A stretch of 64,000 nucleotides of DNA from Zetaproteobacteria bacterium (GTDB lineage Bacteria; Pseudomonadota; Zetaproteobacteria; Mariprofundales; Mariprofundaceae), in assembly GCA_021545585.1 (NCBI GenBank), contig JAJRTF010000023.1, positions 1-64,000 on the forward strand, written 5' to 3'. A program made the position numbers and the translations under genes. Shown piece after piece: positions 57,741 to 64,000 of this stretch. The stretch's first letter is position 1. Every line of letters begins with the position of its first letter. Below the pieces are notes generated by a model. It was given only the letters and a program-made list of their open reading frames with translations, did not search any database and had not been told where the DNA came from.

Positions 57741-59084
57741 GTGGGGAGGGAGAATATGGCCAAAGATATCGAGAAGTTTTTAAAAAATAAGAAAGTAGCC
57801 CGACTTATACCAAGTTTGGCCGATTCAAAAAAAGAAGAAAGAGCGACCTCCTCATTATTGGCAACTTTTATGTTGGTGCCTGATTTTGCCAAATCTGTTT
57901 TGGCGACGGCTGGGGCAAAGATTTCATCCTCGGCAAAAATAAAATGCTATACAGAGGTTTTGTTCGATACTAAAGAAGCTGTTGGTATGCGACCTGACGG
58001 ATTAATTGTTGTTAGTAATAGAGGCAGACAATGGGCGGCACTGGTTGAAGCTAAAATTGGCAATGCTGAACATGATGTGCAGCAAATTGAGGGATATTTA
58101 ACACTTGCCAGAATATTGGGGGTGGATGCTGTCATTACGATATCGAATCAATTTGCAATGTTGCCAACGCATCATCCTGTTAAGGTATCCAAGCAGAAAT
58201 TGCGATCAGTAGATTTATATCATTTTTCTTGGCTGTCTATTATTTCCAAAGGCTTTTTACTATATGCAAATGATAGCATTGGAGATAGGGAGCAAGATTA
58301 TGTTCTTCGTGAACTTGCCTATTATTTGGAGGACCCTTCATCTGGTGTAAGCAGCAACGTAATCATGCAGCCTGGGTGGGCAAGCGTCTGTGATATGGTT
58401 AGGCAGCAGACTCCATTAAGAGCTTCAATGCCTGAAATAGAAGATGCGGTTTCAAGTTGGCAGCAGGTGACAAGATTTTTGTCAATTCAATTGAGTAAAG
58501 ATATTGAGTCTTCAGTTAGCATTCATTTAACGAGAGCAAAAGCGCAAGATTCACAAGCTAATTTTAAAGCAGATGTTTCTAATATTATTGCGAAATATCA
58601 GTTGGATGTTTTTTTTCGAATTCCTGATGCTGCAAGTTTGATCCGAATGAGTGCGAATTTTCATTCCCGAAAAGTTATGTTCAGCATGTCATTGGCTGCA
58701 CCTAAAGATAAACAGCGAGCAACGGCATCAATTAATTGGCTAACAAGGCAATTAAAAGATAAGGATATGAGTGGGGTACGGATTATTGCCCATTGGCCTC
58801 GCAGGACGAGTTCAACCTGTTGCGATTTTCAAGATGTTGTAGAAGACCCTTCTACCCTTATTTTAGAAGGTTGTAGGGAGCTACCGACAGAGTTTGAAAT
58901 TATTAAAGACTTAGAATTAGCAGCCACCTTTAAAGCTCGGCGAAAATTTGCTGCCGAAGTAGGCGAGGGTTTATTGGACTTTTATGAGCAAGTAGGCCAA
59001 TGGTTGTGTGTTTGGGTTCCAAAAGCTCCGAGGGTTCCAAAATCTAGTGAAGCGACTGAAGAAGAGTTTGCGGATTCATTGTAA
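57741..59084 (+). CDS. Orphan PD-(D/E)XK nuclease-like protein
   Basis: MRPDGLIVVSNRGRQWAALVEAKIGNAEHDVQQIEGYLTLARILGVDAVITIS fits D...ExK...Q core. Codon composition much more AT-rich than neighbours. Start may be 57756 (MAKDIEKF). Confidence 0.7.
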   Translation: MGRENMAKDIEKFLKNKKVARLIPSLADSKKEERATSSLLATFMLVPDFAKSVLATAGAKISSSAKIKCYTEVLFDTKEAVGMRPDGLIVVSNRGRQWAALVEAKIGNAEHDVQQIEGYLTLARILGVDAVITISNQFAMLPTHHPVKVSKQKLRSVDLYHFSWLSIISKGFLLYANDSIGDREQDYVLRELAYYLEDPSSGVSSNVIMQPGWASVCDMVRQQTPLRASMPEIEDAVSSWQQVTRFLSIQLSKDIESSVSIHLTRAKAQDSQANFKADVSNIIAKYQLDVFFRIPDAASLIRMSANFHSRKVMFSMSLAAPKDKQRATASINWLTRQLKDKDMSGVRIIAHWPRRTSSTCCDFQDVVEDPSTLILEGCRELPTEFEIIKDLELAATFKARRKFAAEVGEGLLDFYEQVGQWLCVWVPKAPRVPKSSEATEEEFADSL

Positions 59085-59090
59085 CCCATA

Positions 59091-59648
59091 ATGTTGGCCG
59101 GAGTAGATGAAGTCGGACGCGGGCCTTTGGCCGGACCGGTGGTGACGGCCGCAGTAATTCTGTCGCCGGATGACCCGTATATGGGTCAGTACCGTGATTC
59201 CAAGAAGGTGTCCGAAAACAAGCGCCTGAAGCTCTATCATCATATTCGCAGCCATGCGCTGGCGTATTCGGTGGCGCAGGCCAGCGTGGAAGATATTGAT
59301 CGCATCAATATCCTGCATGCGACGATGCTGGCCATGCGGCGTACGGTGGATTCACTGGCTGTGCAGCCGTCAAAGGTGCTGGTGGATGGTAACCGGATTC
59401 CCGAGCTGACTATTCCGGCCGAAGCGATCATCGGCGGCGATGATTCGGTGCAGCAGATTGCCGCGGCCTCCATTGTCGCCAAGGTGGTGCGTGATCGCCT
59501 GATGCGGATGCTTGATGTGCGTTATCCGGGCTATCAGTTTTCCCGCCACAAGGGTTATGGCACAAAGGTACATATGGATGCTTTGCGCCAGATCGGGCCG
59601 AGTCCGGCACACCGTAAGAGCTTTGCCCCGGTAGCCCGATATTTCTGA
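59091..59648 (+). CDS. rnhB: Ribonuclease HII
   Basis: [42 protein letters not shown]. Confidence 0.97.
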   Translation: MLAGVDEVGRGPLAGPVVTAAVILSPDDPYMGQYRDSKKVSENKRLKLYHHIRSHALAYSVAQASVEDIDRINILHATMLAMRRTVDSLAVQPSKVLVDGNRIPELTIPAEAIIGGDDSVQQIAAASIVAKVVRDRLMRMLDVRYPGYQFSRHKGYGTKVHMDALRQIGPSPAHRKSFAPVARYF

Positions 59649-59757
59649 TGCTATCGTCTGTTTCACAACCGACATACGGGTGACTCACCTGTGACATCAT
59701 AATGACATATTTCTTTCTATACTTTGGCATCTGACTACCTGACAAAGGGAGGAGAGG

Positions 59758-59937
59758 ATGACAGCTCTTGCACTAAACCCCGTCGGCGAATGCCTGGAAT
59801 TCCTGAAATGGGTCAGCGAACGCAATACCCATGTTTCGATATCGCTGCTGGAGTTTCTGGTTGATACGCTGCCATATATCCCTGTAGATGATGATTTCAG
59901 CGAGGATGATGACGACGATGAGGATGGCTGGGACTGA
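59758..59937 (+). CDS. Small acidic-tailed protein, not in supplied ORF track
   Basis: MTALALNPVGECLEFLKWVSERNTHVSISLLEFLVDTLPYIPVDDDFSEDDDDDEDGWD; SD gggaggag. Confidence 0.6.
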   Translation: MTALALNPVGECLEFLKWVSERNTHVSISLLEFLVDTLPYIPVDDDFSEDDDDDEDGWD

Positions 59938-59988
59938 AGTGGTTTTGCCTGCGGTGGCGAGAGCGTTTACCTGCCTGCCCTGAATTCA

Positions 59989-61326
59989 TTACAGGATATA
60001 ACGCGACAGATCCTCATCCTCGGAGATGTCGCCAAGCTGTTGACGCACATAATCTGCATCCACATGTACGCTTTCGCCGCTGCGCTCGGATGCCTCGAAG
60101 CTGATCTGGTCGAGCACACGCTCGAGCAGGGTGTGCAGGCGTCTGGCGCCGATGTTCTCGGTCTTTTCATTTACTGACACGGCAATGCGGGCAATTTCGG
60201 CAATGCCGTCCTCACCGAATTCTATGGCAACATTTTCAGCCTTCAGCAGGGCCGCATACTGGCGTGTCAATGAGGATTCCGGCTCCACCAGAATACGTTT
60301 GAACTCTTCCTCACCGAGGGCGCTGAGGTTGACGCGAATCGGAAAGCGCCCCTGCAACTCGGGAATCAGATCCGACGGTTTGGCCAGATGGAAGGCGCCC
60401 GATGCGATGAACAGGATATGATCGGTATTCAGATGCCCGTAACGGGTGTTCACCGTTGTACCTTCAACCAGTGGCAGAAGATCGCGCTGCACACCTTCGC
60501 GCGAGACATCGGCGCTGTTGCTTTCACGATGGGTGATCTTGTCCATCTCATCGAGGAATACGATCCCGTCATTCTCCGCACGCTCGATGGCCTGCTCCTT
60601 GATGGTATCCATATCCAGCAAACGATCCGCTTCCTGCTGTTGAATGACTTTCAATGCATCGGCCACATTCATGCGCTTGGTTTTCTGCTTGTTACCGATC
60701 AGGCCGCCAAGCATGTCCTTCAAATCCATTTCTTCACTGCCCTGATTGGAAAACACCTGCATCATCGGCATGTTTGGAGCCTGTTCGACTTCGATTTCCA
60801 CCTGACGATCATCCAGCTCACCAAGACGCAGCTTCTTGCGCATTTTTTCGCGTGATTCACTGGCCCCGGTCGAAGTACCGGTGGCCACCGGCCCGCCGGA
60901 GACCACCGGATGCGGCATCAGGATATCCAGCAGTCGATCCTCGGCGATTTTTTCAGCTTTGGCCTGTACCCGAATCAGATGTTCATTGCGGACAATCTTG
61001 ATGGCTGTATCGACCAGATCGCGCACAATGGTTTCCACATCGCGGCCGACATAGCCGACTTCGGTGAACTTGGTTGCTTCAATCTTGATGAACGGAGCAT
61101 TGGCCAGACGTGCCAGACGGCGGGCGATTTCCGTTTTACCCACGCCGGTGGGGCCGATCATCAGGATATTCTTTGGCGTAATTTCCTCACGCATCGGTGA
61201 TTCTACCTGCTGGCGCCGCCAGCGGTTGCGCAGCGCGATGGCGACAGCGCGTTTGGCATCGTTCTGGCCGATGATGAAGCGATCAAGCTCGGAAATAATT
61301 TCACGCGGGGTCATGGTCTGGCTCAA
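59989..61326 (-). CDS. hslU: ATP-dependent protease ATPase HslU
   Basis: [49 protein letters not shown]. Confidence 0.99.
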   Translation of the reverse strand: MSQTMTPREIISELDRFIIGQNDAKRAVAIALRNRWRRQQVESPMREEITPKNILMIGPTGVGKTEIARRLARLANAPFIKIEATKFTEVGYVGRDVETIVRDLVDTAIKIVRNEHLIRVQAKAEKIAEDRLLDILMPHPVVSGGPVATGTSTGASESREKMRKKLRLGELDDRQVEIEVEQAPNMPMMQVFSNQGSEEMDLKDMLGGLIGNKQKTKRMNVADALKVIQQQEADRLLDMDTIKEQAIERAENDGIVFLDEMDKITHRESNSADVSREGVQRDLLPLVEGTTVNTRYGHLNTDHILFIASGAFHLAKPSDLIPELQGRFPIRVNLSALGEEEFKRILVEPESSLTRQYAALLKAENVAIEFGEDGIAEIARIAVSVNEKTENIGARRLHTLLERVLDQISFEASERSGESVHVDADYVRQQLGDISEDEDLSRYIL

Positions 61327-61328
61327 GG

Positions 61329-61880
61329 TCAGGACTCCTTGGGGATGGATTTAACGGTGACGTTGGTATTGGTATAAATACAGATGTTGGCGGCGATCCG
61401 CATGGCCTCGCGAATGATATCGACGGCTGCAAGTTCACTGTGGCTGACCAGTGCGGTAGCAGCGGCCTTGGCATAGGCGCCACCGGAACCGATCGCCGCA
61501 ACGCCGTCATCCGGCTCCAGCACATCGCCGTTGCCGGAGATTAGCAGGGTATTGCTTGCATCGGCCACGATCATCATGGCTTCAAGTTGGCGCAGGTATT
61601 TATCGGTACGCCATTCCTTGGCCAGTGCCACGGCGGCGCGCATCAGGCTTCCGGCATGCTCATCCAGCTTGGATTCGAAACGTTCGAACAAATTCATGGC
61701 ATCGGCAGTGGAGCCGGCAAAGCCGGTCAGGATGGCACCATCGCGCATGGTGCGCACCTTACGGGCGCCGTGTTTGACCACTGTATCACCCAGTGTGACC
61801 TGTCCATCGCCACCGATGGCCACCTGATTGTTTTTGCGTACACAGCAGATGGTTGTGCCGCGCATGGAAACTGAACTCAT
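61329..61880 (-). CDS. hslV: ATP-dependent protease subunit HslV
   Basis: [38 protein letters not shown]; catalytic Thr context. Confidence 0.98.
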   Translation of the reverse strand: MSSVSMRGTTICCVRKNNQVAIGGDGQVTLGDTVVKHGARKVRTMRDGAILTGFAGSTADAMNLFERFESKLDEHAGSLMRAAVALAKEWRTDKYLRQLEAMMIVADASNTLLISGNGDVLEPDDGVAAIGSGGAYAKAAATALVSHSELAAVDIIREAMRIAANICIYTNTNVTVKSIPKES

Positions 61881-62072
61881 GATCTGACCGCCTGTTCACC
61901 CATATTCCGGCGCTGCAAGCTGACCGGATGTGCCAGTCTAACCGCGATTTAAAATGGCGTCAGTATGAATTCAGACGCGTGTTTCCCGACTTGCCCGAAA
62001 CTGCTATCAGGGGATTGACGAAAGCCTGCTTCGTCCCTACCGTTCGCCGCCTTCGCATGAAGGCTTAAATAA

Positions 62073-62149
<77 letters not shown>

Positions 62150-62193
62150 TTTAAGCATATGCAGGGATGAAGCGATTTGACGCGATCTGGCGA

Positions 62194-62270
62194 GCGCCTG
62201 TAGCTCAACTGGATAGAGCAACGGCCTTCTAAGCCGTAGGTTGCAGGTTCGAGCCCTGCCAGGCGCACCA
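62194..62270 (+). tRNA. tRNA-Arg (TCT)
   Basis: GCGCCTGTAGCTCAACTGGATAGAGCAACGGCCTTCTAAGCCGTAGGTTGCAGGTTCGAGCCCTGCCAGGCGCACCA. Confidence 0.97.
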
Positions 62271-62300
62271 TGCGGATGGATAGTCCGATGAATCGCTTAT

Positions 62301-62377
62301 GGTGGATGTAGCTCAATTGGTAGAGCCCCGGCTTGTGATGCCGGTGGTCGTGGGTTCGAGTCCCATCATCCACCCCA
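62301..62377 (+). tRNA. tRNA-His (GTG)
   Basis: GGTGGATGTAGCTCAATTGGTAGAGCCCCGGCTTGTGATGCCGG... with extra G-1 paired to C73. Confidence 0.97.
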
Positions 62378-62420
62378 GTTGCACGGAAGCAATCACTCGT
62401 TATGATTCACTTCCGCGTAT

Positions 62421-62496
<76 letters not shown>

Positions 62497-62502
62497 TACA
62501 GG

Positions 62503-62538
62503 CAAGGGGTTACGACGGTAGCCCCTTTGTTTTTTTTC
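62503..62538 (+). terminator. Terminator of the tRNA cluster
   Basis: caaggggttacgacggtagcccctttgttttttttc. Confidence 0.85.
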
Positions 62539-62548
62539 GGGCTTCTTT

Positions 62549-63718
62549 TTGCGGATAAGATCTTATTTATATTCCCCTTCGAAGCCGGGTGCTGTCATCA
62601 TTCGGCAATGCATGGGGACAGATGTGGCGGATGAAAATGAGAGCGTGGTGGATGCATTCACCAGGCTTAACAGTGAACATGATCGCTATATTGGCGTGAC
62701 CAACCGGCAGGACGGGCTTATCGGGGTGGTTTTCATACTCGGATATTATCGCCGCACTGGATCCAAGTGTTTATATCCAGAAAAGAACAGTGGGCGAAAT
62801 TATAATGCTGTCACATCGTATTTGTGTGGAGCCGGGAAAAAGCACGAAAGATATTTTACATCATTTGGGTGATGTCGAGAATGCCGTCATTGTCGTCGAG
62901 GACGAAGCGCCTGTCGGCATTCTCATTGCCAAAGATGCGCTTCGCATTATCCGGAGCCGATGGGATATCCACAAACCCGTGTCCGAATATATGTCCGCTC
63001 CTGTCGATACCGTAAGAGAGACATTAACGATTAGCGAGGTGATCGAGCACTTGCAAAAAACCGGTTTCAAGCGTGCTCTTGTTGTTGATGAAACGAACAG
63101 GTTTCTTGGTGCGCTGGCTCAAAGTGATCTGGCTGCCTTTGCATTCAATCACTGGAGCAGGATAGTCAACAGCCGTGCCCGCGAGTTGTCGGAGGCAGCT
63201 TCCATCTTCGAAAGCAATGCGAAGCGCTTTGAAAACGATGCTTATACTGACCCGCTTACCGGGATCGGCAACAGGTGCCGGTTTGACCACACGATTTCTG
63301 CCGAGACAGCTCGTATCCAGCGTTATCAATCGACACCATTCGGGTTGATTATCATGATATCGATCGTTTCAAGGAGGTCAATGATACGCACGGGCATCTC
63401 AAGGGTGATCAAGTCTTGCAGGCACTGGTTGCAATGATTAAGGATATGTTAAGGGAGACCGATGTGTTTTGTCGCTGGGGTGGGGATGAGTTTGCCATTC
63501 TGTTACCCGACACTGATCTTGAGGGCGGTCGCCTTCTGGCAGAACGCATCAGGGCAGGCGTCAATCGTGGTGTAGTCAAGGGCGTTGAGTTTTCGGTGAG
63601 CACCGGGGTAGGTCAGCACAGCACGGATGAGGCAATTGATTCCCTGCTCGAGCGGGTTGATGCAGCCCTTTATCTGGCCAGGAAAAACGGAGGGGACCGG
63701 GTAGAAACAAGCAATTAG
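62549..63718 (+). pseudogene. CBS-domain diguanylate cyclase (GGDEF) interrupted by at least two frameshifts
   Basis: Homology runs across three frames. ENESVVDAFTRLNSEHDRYIGVTNRQDGLIGVV is followed by SDIIAALDPSVYIQKRTVGEIIM...CBS...AYTDPLTGIGNRCRFDHT, then by DIDRFKEVNDTHGHLKGDQVLQAL...FCRWGGDEFAILLPDTD. Shifts lie near 62732 and 63360. Confidence 0.75.
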
Positions 63719-63824
63719 AGCGGTAGTTTGATCTGTCCGATTGCAATTATCGCTGTGGCTGGGCATGATTCCGCCGCAATTCGGGGGAGTAAGGTCTGGC
63801 CTTGCTCCTTTTTCATGTGCGATA

Positions 63825-63909
<85 letters not shown>

Positions 63910-63931
63910 TGAATACAGCATATGATTAGAC

Positions 63932-63965
63932 CCTGCAGTCACCGTGGCGGATCGGTGACTGCAGG
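63932..63965. repeat. 12-bp inverted repeat downstream of tRNA-Leu
   Basis: cctgcagtcacc-10 nt-ggtgactgcagg; no T-tract on the + strand. Confidence 0.6.
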
Positions 63966-64000
63966 AAAATCCACAGTGATCCGCTATTGGAGATTCGATC

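Noticed and set aside
62790-63437. Independent CBS-domain gene
   Set aside because: Homology continues in other frames on both sides; better explained as part of one frameshifted CBS-GGDEF gene.

Overview
This window looks like a contiguous chromosomal segment of an iron- or chemolithotroph-type proteobacterium. A Zetaproteobacteria/Mariprofundus-like origin is an inference from gene content only. About 0-30 kb is a dense respiratory region. It contains a divergent cbb3-type oxidase locus (CcoN, a mono-haem CcoO-like protein, a haem-less CcoP-N-like protein, CcoS-like, CcoG/FixG) and about ten c-type cytochromes. It also contains what I consider the most interesting system: a duplicated, Nitrosomonas ncgABC-nirK-like nitrite/NO locus. 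That locus has two diheme/monoheme cytochrome pairs, two tandem NirK/AniA-like copper proteins, a type-C two-domain multicopper oxidase, an NsrR-type regulator, soluble and membrane-anchored truncated haemoglobins, and a 2Fe-2S/FAD/NAD reductase. Two 23-bp sites with NsrR-like 11-1-11 geometry lie upstream of its genes. About 30-64 kb is mostly housekeeping: hrcA-grpE-dnaK-dnaJ-dapB, znuABC-like, tilS-ftsH-folP-cdaA-cdaR-glmM, thrS-infC-rpmI-rplT-pheS-pheT, rnhB, hslVU and seven tRNAs across the window. This part also holds an AT-rich orphan PD-(D/E)XK-like gene between pheT and rnhB, a frameshifted CBS-GGDEF gene, and a cut-off IS5-like element at the left edge. No CRISPR array, rRNA or prophage was seen. 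All functional calls come from reading motifs by eye; no database search was run.
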